This document shows, piece after piece, positions 44,901-56,985 of a DNA stretch of 64,000 nt (its first letter is position 1; each line of letters opens with the position of its first letter). The notes beneath the pieces were generated by a model. It was not told the origin of the DNA. It made no database searches and was given only the letters and a program-made list of their open reading frames with translations. A program made the position numbers and the translations under genes. The stretch is from Lepiota brunneoincarnata (lineage: Eukaryota; Basidiomycota; Agaricomycetes; Agaricales; Agaricaceae), in the NCBI GenBank assembly GCA_023014365.1, contig JAEBUN010000067.1, positions 54,948-118,947 on the forward strand. The letters are read 5' to 3'.

Positions 44901-47900
44901 GACGTGATGGATAGCGACTTGGTATGACGTGAGCTTCTCCGGGGGGGATATGATAATGTGAAGGAGAACGGGAACGATACCGCCGCGATGGAGATCGAGA
45001 ACGGCTTCTTGGCCTTGAGGGGACCGTCGGAAGGGTGATGGGAGTAACAGCGTGTCTAGGCGGTGAGTATGAGCGCGAACGTGAAGAGTGCAGAATAATG
45101 GGTTGTTGAGGAGCTTGTGGAACCGACTGTCCACCAGGTATGATGATTGGGGGGGCTTGAGAGGAAGGAATTGGGGGTACAACTGTAGGAATAGTCCCTC
45201 CAAGTGGGAGGTGAGTCGGTTGCTGAATAATGACAGGAGCAGAGGGACTACGACTGCGACTATCATGGCGTCTATGGGTGCGACGGCTGCGGCTTGAATA
45301 CGATGGCGAAGAACGAGGAATCAGCACTGGTGGACCCGAGGTAATCGGCTGCTGGGGGATGATAACGGGAGGCTGTTGGATGGGTTGCGCCGGGGTATAA
45401 CCGTATCGGGAGTGGCGTGAAGGCGAATGGGAGTGAGAACGCGACCCACCCGTGTGGATGATCACAGGCGTTTGCGTTGGTGGGGTTGTAGAACTTCGGT
45501 AGTATCGAGGAGAGCGAGAACGGGAACGACTGGGTGATCGAGACCTATGCCGTCTCGAGCGCCTCCTGCGTGGGCTTTCTGACCTACTCCGCGACCGTGT
45601 CCTTCCTGAACTCCGGCGGGTTCTTCCCGAGCTCCGACGTGTCCTTGGACTCCTCGACCTGCTGGATGATCTTGAAGTTCGAATGATAACGGGCGGCACC
45701 GGAGCAACAGAGCCAGGTGGTAGGTAGGCGGTGCCTGGAGCGGATAGTCCAGGGATTGCAGTGGGGAACTGTTGTTGTGGTACCCCAGGAGGCTGCTGAA
45801 TGATAATTGCAGGTTGCTGTTGAGCTTGTTGCAAGTCGGGGTGTCTAGGTGACCCAGGAGCTATTGTCGAGGCTGTCGGAGGCTGAACATGGACCACAGG
45901 CGGTCTGTCTGAGTATGGGACTGAAGGTATTACAGATGGTTGAGAGGGTTGTTGGATAATAATGGGCGTGGGGCTCCGTGATGAGTAACTGCGCGATCTA
46001 CTTCGACGGGAGCGGCGAGTCCTTGGGCTGCTACTTCTACGAGTTCGGCTGCTCCTGGTCCTAGGGGTCCTTGTACGGCTCCGGCTTCGACTCCTGTCGC
46101 TGGGACTTGTGCTCCTGCTACGGCTACGGCGACGACCGGTTCGGTCAGATCGGCGTGAGCGATGTCTGCTAGGTCGCGAACGCTCGCCAGAGGTTGTGCT
46201 GCTACTTGGGGGACTTCCAGGTACTCGAATGATAGTGGGCCCCAGTTGAGCCCCAGAGGGCATGTGGTGCATACCCATAGGTGGAATCATCTGAGGTGGT
46301 TCACTCCTGGGACTTTCCTCATCATGACGAGGGATAAAGGGAACCTGCTCTAGCGAAGAAGTGCGCCCGGGTAGTGGGGTAGGATGGTGACTTCCAGTAG
46401 GACGGTAGCCATCCGCAGGAATTACTCCAGGGATAACGCCAACCCCTGGTGGTTGATGCAGAACCAGTGGTTGTTGAACGCCAGGAACCACAGGTCGGAA
46501 TCCTGGCTGTGGCGTTAGATCACCCGGTGGGATGACGGGGGGGATGACAGGAGGCCCAGTGGGTGGATACCCTGGTTGCATTCCGGGCTGTACGGGTCCA
46601 GGAGGAAAGTGAGTAGGCTCTGGCATTGGTACTCGGGGACCACCAATAACATAGGTTGGCTGGGCCGGGGTGCCATCGCTTTCACTAGTTGAGGTGATGG
46701 TCGAAGCTACACCTCCTTTTGAGTAGGGTCAGCAGGAGAAAGAGAAATTTGATATTCTGATTGGTATTACCTCGCCGTATACCCATGAGCTCCTGTCTTA
46801 AGGTCTCGATTCGAGCATTGACTCCTCGAATTTCGGCCTGTCGGTCCCGAACGTCGCGTCCTAGCCATTCATTTAAATCATGCATGTATCGCATGAGTTC
46901 GCGTTGCTGATCAACCGTGGCGAGCTGTGCCAATCGGTTTTCCTGAGAGATATTTACAACAAAAGACGTTTGCAAAAATGGATAGTAAAAAGAATCAGGA
47001 TTAACATACCCTTAGAATCTCCATGAGGGAGTCGAATACGGGTGGCATCTGAACCTGAGTCTAGACAGGCGTTGATAAAGGATAACTCATAAGAATCAAG
47101 ATATACCCACAGGACCTGGAGGCATGGGTATATACGTCGGCCCGGAAGGCGGGAATTGACCCGCTTGGGCCCCTCGCGGACCCAAGGGAAGCTGTGTAGT
47201 TGGTTGCTGCGGCTGCGGCTGCTGTTGTGAGAATGTCAAGCTTATAGCCACTTCAACCAAAAAATTACTTACTGCTCTTGGTTGTCCCGGTTGGTACCAG
47301 CTCCTGCCTGGAGCGCCTCCCCCAACGCCAGGGGGCGCTGTTGGGGGTCGGGTGGCGTCATGGGGAGGCTGACAATACCAGTTATGAGGTCATGCAGTGA
47401 CTTTGAATAGGGTACATACGAATATGGGGGTCACTGGTGGCATGTGTGCTGCAGGTCGCCGAGTTCGTCGCCTTATATCGCCATCTATATTATCCTGGGG
47501 AATTATGAAGCGCGAGGGACCTGTAGCCGGAATATAACGTATGTCCGTTTCTGTGATTGAAGGTGAGCGTTGGCCTCTTGAGCCGTATGCGTATCGAGGG
47601 TGAGTAGCGCGTGGGCCAGCGCCCCTGGGATCTGAATAAGTTATATCAGGGAAAGTAGGCGCGGTGAAGGGGCGAGAGGGTAGGGTGTCAAAGGACACCG
47701 GACTAGCGCTCCTGGGCCGTGTTCCCCGATGTGTGGGCCTATACACAAACGGCTGCAGAGTAGGGGGACGACTGACGCCTGGTGCAGGAGGCATAGTCGA
47801 CGAGAGTATCTCATCCAATTGCTGGGCGATGGAAAGACCTGGTTGAGAAGGAACAGGCATATGAAGGGGTGGGCCCTCCTGAGGTGCACCAAAGGTACGA

Positions 47901-50900
47901 AGCAGCTCCCGGATCTCATCTAGAGAGGTGGTTGATGCCATAATCGACTCTGCCTGCTCCGAATCGGGGAGGGGCGGTAGAGGAGCCTCAATAATAGGCT
48001 GGGCACGAGGACGACCTTGTTCAACAAGATGTTGAATGATATCTTCAATACGCCGGAGACGGTCAGCAAGCTCAGAATTATCGACGGGGGGTGGCGCAGA
48101 ACGGGCTCGCAACATATCAAGCATGTGATTTGTTGAACCTTGCCCATTCCAAAGTGCGTTCAACTGATCTCGAATACCGTTCAACTGGTCGCGCAGAGAA
48201 CCCATGAGAGCATCCAATGAAGGCTCAGACAGGCGCGGTGCGGGTCGAACAGTACTAGTAGGCGTGGATAGTGACGAAGTCGTTGCTACCGAGTCTTCGA
48301 CTGAAGCAGGGCTCGGAGTCTGAGGTGTAGGCGTGGACGTTGAAGCCTCGCTCGAAGTCTCCAACGATGAAGTGAATGAAGATGTCGAAATTTCTGACTC
48401 CCCTTCATCAGAATCACCGTCCCCAAGAGCTGGCCCGGAAGAGTGCCACTCGAGCGATGGTTCATAGATATCAGACTCTTTGAGCAATATCGAATCATCA
48501 GAATGATGAGACGACAAGAAAGAGACACTACTCGCAATGCTGCTCGAACGCGTGACGGTCACCATGGAGTCCCTAACGCGCCCCTCAGCTGTAATAAACT
48601 CCTCGGTCATCACAGTATCGCTTCCCACAGCTTCCTCCACCAGGACGGCCTGGCTCTCGGGTACTTCGTGAATCGGTTCGATGGTACGAGGGGGACGAGC
48701 AGGGACCCGCATGGGACGAAGTATACCCCCTGGGCGAATGATGGTGGGCTGCTGAGGCGAAGGGGTACCATGAAGAAAATCAGAAAGTTCTCGAAGTTCG
48801 TCACGAAGTGCCTGTAAGTCTTCCGCTAACCCCCTGTTCTCCGAGCCTTGAACCTCGTGATAGCGTCTCAGATCGTCCGCTAGCCGATCAAGGTCCCTCC
48901 CAATATCTCGTGGGGGCTCGACGCTCTCCGAGCTTTCCGTCTTTAGCGTAGGCTGGGCAGAGATGATTGAACCCTCGGGTGTGGTGATACTGACTGCACC
49001 AGAACCCTCAGGTGTTGCAAAGCTGGGAATGCTGGGCATGCTCTGGATCTCGGGCGGGGGAACAGGAATAGGAGTGACAGTGGCCTATGGGAGGAAATTA
49101 GGATACTTTGCACTAGTTAAAATAAGATTGAAGACGCACAGATCGGGCATACTCCGAACTTAGTAATGTGCTCAGCAATGAAGGTTCCGTCGACACTTCA
49201 GTTCCGAGTTCATCTACATCCTCCTCCATAGGCGGAACCTCAACCTGCCTTCGTACTACCTCCTCTTCCTCAGTATCAGTCAAAGATGACTCGAATACAG
49301 ACGAGTCCAGCTCAGTTTGCGAAATGAAGGACGACGACGTGGCCGATGGGGTCCTCACAAGCGAAGATGCTGTCTGAGTCGAGAAGGAGGACAAGCTTGA
49401 TGGAGTTTCAACATCGGACCGCGACGACGTTGAAGATGGGAGTACGGGAATAGGCGTAAGAGGAGGAAGAGGAGACCCTGGCGCCAAGGAGGCTGTCAGA
49501 GGAGACTGGGGAATGGTGCTGAGCCTATCGGATGAAGATACGGAAGAACCACTTGGCCGCAAGAATGAGGTCTCGTAAGAAACATCCGGTCCATCATGAA
49601 CTACCAACGAGCGCAAAGAAGGCGAGGGCTGCAATACGGACGAGTCGTATGAGAGATTGGACTCCTCTGCCCACCGACGAGTCCTCCTAGGTGGAGGTTG
49701 AGGAATTGGAGCCCGAATGACAGAGGAGGGCGGAATTGAAGTCGAGATAGAAGCCGGGCTTGATACCGTCGTTTCAGGAATAACAAGAGCCGGCGATGGA
49801 GGAGCGTGGGGCGTTGACCCTGAAGGTCGCGAAACAGTGGAGGGGGTCAGGACAGATGTGATCTCTGACAACTCTTCAGTTTCAGGAAGTGAAGACAATA
49901 GCTCGATGTCCGACCGTGGCGAAGCAGGGCGTCCAGGCTGTTCATGGGGCACAGAAGTTGGTGTCGACACGTCGGGGGACTCTTCAGTAGCTGAGAGCGA
50001 AGGCGGTGCAGGCGAATGAGAGGGTAGCGATGATGGTAATGGTACATCCTCAGGCAATAAATCCGACACTGAGGATGGCGGTGACCTAATAGTAGGCACT
50101 TCGGAAGGGGTTGGGATATTGATGATGCTCCTGCTCTCAGATAATATCACCGAAGATAACGTGGGCGTGGACAGCTGAGATTCGGAGGGGATCTCGCGTT
50201 CAGGTGCCACTTCTACCGCTGTAACGTAGTCGGAAGGTGTAGGTGGTTGGGAAGCGGTGTGGTACTCTGTTTCAGACGTCGGTTCACTAGCAGTCGCATA
50301 CTCTGTTGAAACACTGACAGCAGTGATATACTCTGTTTCAGGTAACGATGGGATAGTTGAGAGTGACTTGAAAGAAGCGGGGGAAGACACTTCGGAGACC
50401 ACTTCATCTGCGGTGAGATATTCTGAGCTGCCTTGAGATGCAGTGAGATATTTTTCGGAGCCAACCTCGGAAACCTGGTCAGAGGCAATGGATCGCGTCA
50501 CCGGAGTGATCGTGATCGTCTCGCTGTAGCTCGAGCAGGTCGTACGGGTAAGACTCGTAAGATCAGAAGAGGGGCAAACATCATATCCACTCTCCGTACC
50601 CTGGGTGAAGCTGTTGCTACTGCTGCTCACGTTGGCCTCGGGGACATACGTGTCACTGTAGGTTCCACTTGATGGAGTGTAGCTTCCGCTGCCGTAGGTG
50701 AGACTTCCTGGAGTATAACTCCCACTCCCATTCCCGCTGCTGGGAGTGTAGCTCCCGCTCCCGCTTCCTGGTGTATAACCTCCAGTCCCACTCATCGTGT
50801 AGCTTCCCGTCCCACTTCCAGGCGTATAGCTCCCACCCTGGCTGCTCGGGGTGTAGGTACCCGTGTAGGTAGCACTTCCCTGGGTATAGCTTCCACCACT

Positions 50901-53815
50901 TAGAGCAGAAATCCCACTGTCTGGTGTAAAAGTTGAAGCGCCTGGTGTATAGGTTTGGGATGAGGTGGGAGTCAGGGTGTAAGTCGAGGAAGACTGCGCA
51001 TTCTCTTTGTCCGAACTCTCATCCGTATAGGTAGATGTATCTGAACGAGGTACGGCGCGAATTCGGCGAGTAACTGCCCTGGCCCTCGATAGCGTCGATA
51101 CAGAGGTACCGGTGAGCGAGACCGAGTCGTCGTGAGAATCCCCGAGGTAAGAGGCTGAGCCCGTCCCACGATATGACAAGGTCGAAGGTACAATCTGGGT
51201 CGCGGAAGACTGTGTGAAGGTATCAGAGCGGAGGCCAGACGTAGCCCTGAAATCTGTCCAATCCGTCTGAGAGTAATAAGTTGACGACACGTTAGATCTG
51301 GTACCATTCGATGACCCAGCAGAAAAAAAGGCTTCATCAGAGATCTCAGACCTAGCTCGGTCGCTCCCCCGACCGGTACTTGGGGGTGGAGTAATGAAAA
51401 CATCCTTTCCCAAAGAGGACCCGCTCGACACCGAGACAGGAGAGTATTCGAAAAACCTACGCAGGTTGCCAAGGCCGAGGCGCGACGCATGGGCACGATC
51501 AAGTGCTGAGCTAAACTCAGAGTCTAGATCTGTCATAGACCCTGTCCTTCTTAATGAATTACCCCGGCCTGGGGCTATAACCCGAGGGTCACCAGGATAA
51601 ACATAACGGTCATGACGGATGACGTTGTCATCTACGGTACCAGTATGATGGGACGAGACGATCGAGAGGTGACGAGACAAGGGCGAGCCTTCAGAGTGGT
51701 AATCGGAGATGTCGGGAAGTGAACTGAGTGGGGGCACAAACACAGTTGACCGCGAACCAACACTGGTCGTACTGCTCCGGCTATGGGTTGATGAAATGGT
51801 GCGAATCGAGCCGGTCGGGGAGCGGGTTAGTTGTGACTCTGACGAGACAGGGCGATTGACGGCCTCCCTGCTCATAAGCTTGTCAACCACCAAATGTACG
51901 AAGAAAAACGTACAACGTACCAGATACGGTTTACCCATCTCTGCCTCTCCAAGAGACTTTCCGCGGCCAATCGTTCAACACCATCAGCGTATATCATGTG
52001 AAAGGGCACTAGGATATCCATCAGTGGTTGCCCATCCTGCTCCGAGCCTTGAATACGGGCCGCAACCGTGCCCACATCATCGTGAGCACTAGGGTGCGTT
52101 GGAGAGGGAGCAGACTGTACGCTCGTGCAATTGAGGAGATCCAGCGCTACGATGCCTCGACCACCACCCGGTGCGAGCCACGAGAGGAGCAGCATGTGAG
52201 GGTACAAAAGCGCTTGGCAGCGTTGCCAGCGGTAAGGAGGAGTAGCATGAACGTTGAGATACCAGAGTAGTCCGATATGGAGCGGCTGCAAACAATATTC
52301 AGTTTCCAAGCCTGACATCAATTCTTATAACAAAATAAAATACATACCGCCTCGCTGCTCTGCGTGTATGGACTAAACTGACCAATATCGAAACCCGGAG
52401 GCAGCACACCGCTACGGCTGCTCCTAATACTTGCATTGTCACCATCACTGTTCCTCTGAGGAGTGATAGGGTCGCTAGTCCGCTGCAAACCACCGGACTC
52501 CCGAAGGCGAGCACCTGCACGTTGCACACGCCTTCGAATCCCGAAGAGGCCATCATTGTCGATGGGCGGAGATGTCGACGTTGATACAGATGGTTTGTCA
52601 GCAGCCGAGTGCGGTACGGGAGTCCGCTCCTTCCACGCTGACACTAGATTACGAACTGATGCCAACGGGGAACGAGGAGAGGTTTGAGGCCTTCGTAATG
52701 AGGTGGGAGTGAATGTCGAACCAGTATCGGTGTAGGATGCTGTCGTCAGCGTCCCTGTGTTGACACCAGTCACCGTATCGGTCCCCATTTGCGTATCAGA
52801 GGTGTAAGTGCGAGTCAAAGTGTCAGTAAATGTGCCAGGAGACCGGGTATACGAGCTGGGTGTCATATATGACCCCGTCCGAGTGTAGTCAGAGGTCCCC
52901 GTACGTGGAGGCGGGGACAGTAAACTTGAGTATGTTGGGCGAGTCTCCGAGCCAGTGAGAGAGCCAGATGACCCAGAGGACTTAGTAGGCGAGGAAGGGC
53001 GAGACCCGTATCCATAACCGGTGCTGCCATAACCATAACCAGTGGTGGTGTGCGTTGCAGAAGGAAAAGGACTGCCTGATCGGCCTCCTGGCGTCGAGCC
53101 ATTCCGTGAATGGCCAGCCTGGGTTTCAAAGGCCGCAATCAACTCGGTTGCACGCCCTGGGGGAGGCAAAGACCGGTCCCCAGTTGGGTCTGTTGAAGCG
53201 CGAGAATGACCACTCGAGGGTGTGCCTGCTGGAATCAGCGTCGATCTGCGCAGGGCATCCGGAGTAGGATTCGCGGGTCTGCCACCCGAGCCTAACGAAA
53301 AGGCCCCAGAAACTGGTCGAGACTCTTCGGTTCTTTCTGTGATGCGACTTAAGCGTATTCGAGGATCGACAGGCTGCGGTGTGCGGCTGCGAAAAGTGGG
53401 AAGGGAAGTATACGAAGTTGAGCCGGTATAAGTGCCAGAGTATGAGCCGCTGTATGAACCGGTGTACGAGCTTGAGGGAGTGTGTGATTGTCCGTGAGAC
53501 CACTCGGTGAGCACGTTTTCAGTTTGGGTGATTTCGTCGTCGATAGTGTTGAGGGTGGCTTCAACTTCATCCAGCGAATCATCGTCAGTGTACGTGTCAT
53601 CCGAGTGGGAAGAAGCGACGGTATCACGGCCAAGGGTGCGATCTACAAAGACGGGTTAGTCTCTAGGATGACAAGACGATGTGCCTCAGACCTGAGCGAG
53701 AAGTATTTGAGATTCTTGAGGGAGAAAGTGGGGTTTGTGTGTCTGTTGGTGTGAATGTCGAATATGTTGCTGTCCCGTATGTCGGGGTCCACGAGTCGGA
53801 AGGACTGTCTGTCAT
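41938..53815 (-). CDS. Giant PH-domain protein with low-complexity and RS-type modules, about 3,704 residues
   Basis: Fifteen exons close in one frame: 53815-53692, 53642-52348, 52285-51921, 51867-49140, 49084-47420, 47368-47273, 47221-47111, 47060-47010, 46942-46771, 46715-44196, 44142-42835, 42782-42616, 42558-42464, 42410-42109 and 42053-41938; introns of 49-67 nt. Order of parts: Ser/Thr/Tyr-rich head (1-473); a PH-type domain (about 474-600: GLLWYLNVHA, YRWQRCQALLYPHMLLLSW, ending RQRWVNRIWEAV with the typical C-terminal Trp helix); an acidic Ser/Thr region with SYTPGSG repeats (about 600-1504); short coiled coils (1505-2059); an arginine-serine region (about 2203-3042); a long Glu/Arg coiled coil (about 3100-3570); and a Pro-rich tail ending SPGLFGPRTPSNKSWD. 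PH domains bind phosphoinositides or proteins, so a membrane or cortical scaffold is plausible, but no function is known to me. It could be more than one transcript, though no internal start is needed. Confidence 0.85.
44430..46200 (-). repeat. Alternating RS-rich and Pro-Ile-Ile modules within the giant protein
   Basis: Within exon 10, blocks of Arg-Ser repeats (for example SRSRSRTRTPRTRSSRTRR) alternate with short hydrophobic motifs of the form P-x-(V/I)-I-I-x: TPIIIQQP, PAIIIQQP, PPVIIRTS, TPVIIHTG, PPVIIPQQ, PPVLIPRS, APVIIQQP, PPIIIPGG and QPIILHSS. Nine such motifs were counted. The pattern is protein-level, with diverged DNA. Confidence 0.8.
50630..50930 (-). repeat. Tandem (G)SYTPGSG-type coding repeat in the giant gene
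   Basis: Imperfect units of 7-14 codons (GSYTPGSG, GGYTPGSG, GSYTPSSG, GTYTPSSQ) repeat at least ten times in exon 4. A second patch of similar Tyr-Thr/Ser units (SYTGSYSGSYSGTYTG) lies near 53400-53480 in exon 2. Just downstream in exon 4 a separate series of EYxTA units appears (about 50200-50450). Confidence 0.8.
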
Positions 53816-54253
53816 TTTCCTAGTTGTCGAACGTTGAGCATAACAGATAGACGGCGTTGAAGGATGTGGACAATAACCCGCTCGATTCAACCGAGGGACT
53901 TTAGGGCAGGCTCAGTCGTGACCGCGTTTCGCACACGTGACTCTCCATTTTCAGGACCTGATGAGTAGGAAAAGCCATACCTATAAGCGTGTTCTGTTTT
54001 GACGAAGTACTTACTCATCTCCAAGGGTCTTTCTTCCAATCACATTGCTATCCCTTAGCCACGTCGCCAACACCACATTCGAATACGAACGTAAATATGA
54101 GAAGTCGACTTCAGCACTCGAATAACATTACGTAACTAATTAGTAAACAGCTCGACTTCCAAGTCATTCGCGTTCACCCGTCCACCACTACACACCGGTA
54201 GACCTCCAGCTCTACAAGTCCACATCGCATCCTCTACGCATATACAAATCAAG
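53816..54253. promoter_or_regulatory. Divergent promoter region of the giant gene and RBX1
   Basis: 438 bp between two start codons facing away from each other. A CCAAT pentamer is at 54036-54040. The stretch just before the RBX1 ATG is pyrimidine- and CA-rich, like a fungal leader. No TATA box seen. Confidence 0.45.
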
Positions 54254-54888
<635 letters not shown>

Positions 54889-55139
54889 GCCTACTAGGTT
54901 GTATCTTCGCACCATCTGCCATTGCGACTGTATATTAGAATTGTTACATTGCACCTTATGTTCACATATAAGCCACACTTGCGAGCCGGGTCCTACAATG
55001 GTACCGTATGCCCTGCAGGTTGCACCTTTGCCCATACTTGAAACTCGTGGCAGAGTCTAAGTGAAAATAATAATGACCAATAGTAAAGCTGCAATCGGCG
55101 CTGTCCGCTCGCACGCACGCGGAAACTCAGAACGCACTT

Positions 55140-56304
55140 ATGGACAACCAACCTACTGCATGGACATTCTCCCGAAATTTCACCTCTGAATTTCGATCTA
55201 CCCGTACAGGTTTGCCAATATGTTATCCCCCATAGCGGTCAATCATTCTGAGATAAGAAACCATTAGAGCTTGAAGCGCGACTCGCTAACACAACGGCAT
55301 CACCCACCCCAGAAGCCATCCAATCCCTCTCTGTAGATATCTCCAAACTAGCCAAAAGCCTCTCGGATGCCGCCGGGTCTTTGCCAAGTTATGATCAAAA
55401 GTTGTATGAGACGGTACGCTTCCTCTCTCTCTCTAAGCGGCGGCTTGCCTGAATACCCTACCTGCTCCCTTAGCAAGTGGGTGCCCTGGAAAAGAGCTTA
55501 AATGAGCTGCGGATATCTGCCCTACCCAAGGCAAAATTCGCTTTCAAACGGAGAACCGCTGCGACCCCCTCTCCCGCGCGCTCAATCGTCACGCCAACAG
55601 CCTCTAATCAGGCTACAACGACACCTTCGTCATTTCCACCCTCCAACTCTCGCATCGCATCACACTCGTATGCTTACTTGACTCGTCCACTACTTGGTCC
55701 GCTTCTTCAATCAGATTTGACGATCTCCGATCTCGACCACTGTATTTTGAACCTCCTCCCAGTGGCTGGCCAACCTCCGCTGGAGATCTCAGCTATACAC
55801 CTCAGAGATATCAGCAATTCAGTTCTACTCTTACCGATAGCCAACGGCAGCAGCGTACTCATCCATAACCTTTCGTACTGTCTCATCGCGATCGGCTGCC
55901 ATCAAGTAAGCTCCGTGGCTCTTAAACTATATTCCGGTGCTTGACGCTTCGGAATTTCTAGTTCCGCATGCACACCTCCAGCCGAGTCGACGTCTTTCTC
56001 TCGGTCGCATCAAATCCGATCATCGAGGACTGCACACGCATTCGTTTTGCACCCTATCCCGAAACTCTGATGCCAGAAGATTCGGAAACGACCGTGAGCA
56101 ATTATAGCACTTGGAAAAAGGTTCTCGCTGATTCGGTTTTCCAAGACATCGCTGGCCGTACAAGACTTTTCTCATATCCGCAACACACCTTCTCCCAACT
56201 GGGTTTATCTGGACGAGGTAGATCTGAGCAGACCATGGCCCACAGATGTCCTTTCGTGCAGAGCTGATATCGAAAATAGTCTACATAGCACACTTTCGCC
56301 GTAG
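55140..56304 (+). CDS. TBCC: Tubulin-folding cofactor C (TBCC-domain protein)
   Basis: Five exons: 55140-55209, 55268-55413, 55474-55905, 55962-56093 and 56146-56304; introns of 52-60 nt; frame closes at 312 residues. N-terminal coiled coil: NFTSEFRSTR, SLSVDISKLAKSLSDAAG, LEKSLNELR. The TBCC/C-CAP beta-helix occupies about residues 150-300, with LDHCILNLLP, HLRDISNSVLLLP, QFRMHTSSRVDVFLSVASNP, IRFAPYP, VQDFSHIRNTPSPNW. The Gln-Phe-Arg motif holding the arginine finger that stimulates GTP hydrolysis by beta-tubulin is intact (around residue 217). The protein completes alpha/beta-tubulin heterodimer assembly in the cytoplasm. It lies 251 bp downstream of RBX1 on the same strand. Confidence 0.93.
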
Positions 56305-56479
56305 CTATTCACTCTAGAAGCACCTAGCACGGCCTATTGACCTGTGGCTCGGATCATAGTGGTCTTATTTTCGTCCACCGAGATAGGATGGCCCAAAAAG
56401 GTAAGAACCGCTGCCGATATGATCCACTCCTTTCCCCTAGCCTCCCCTTGCCCTCAGCCACAACCCTCACCCGCAAGCG

Positions 56480-56985
56480 ATGTGTGACTCCTTCGCAGAC
56501 TGTTTGTCAGGACTCTGCGGTGTCTGCTGTGAGTGGCCGAAGCTGACCAACCAATGTCAATCCTTCTTACGCCGACAATCGGCCATTGGACCCCGGTCAC
56601 CTATAATATTTCAGGCATAGCAATTGGCTCGACCGTCACACAATGGAGTAGCACAAGTGTGTCTTTTTTCCCTCGAACATTTCGGAACCGCCTACTGACC
56701 TCCTATTCCTTAGGCAGAGCCGGCTCCGGTGGATGCTGTAACAGAAACCAAGCCGGATGCTGTGGCTCCTGCTGCAATGACTCCTTCAACGAAGACAATT
56801 TCGAGGATCAGATGGGACAAGACATGGAAAAAACACAAGACCTGAACGCACCCCCTCCAGATCAACCTCAGCCGAGCCCCGCAATGACCGTTCCTGGGCC
56901 CACAGGCGAGACACAGCCTCAAGCGGAGACGGAAAGCGCAGTGGATCGAAGGGAAGAGACCAAGTCACCGCCTTCTGGGTTGTGA
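56480..56985 (+). CDS. Small cysteine-rich protein, possibly membrane-associated
   Basis: Three exons: 56480-56528, 56615-56656 and 56714-56985; introns of 86 and 57 nt; frame closes at 120 residues. The first 50 residues hold 12 Cys in clusters (MCDSFADCLSGLCGVCC, then GGCCNRNQAGCCGSCC), followed by an acidic stretch NDSFNEDNFEDQ and a Pro/Gln/Glu-rich tail. Between clusters is AIAIGSTVTQ, too short for a classical membrane helix. There is no signal peptide, so the cysteines are unlikely to be disulphide-bonded; multiple palmitoylation or metal binding are possible. I recall similar Cys-rich anonymous proteins in Agaricomycetes but know no function. Confidence 0.75.

Noticed and set aside
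42101..53890. Several separate minus-strand genes (each large exon as its own gene)
   Set aside because: Every junction from 53692 to 42053 has GT and AG at plausible distance with matching phase, giving one closed frame. No internal stop or start is needed.
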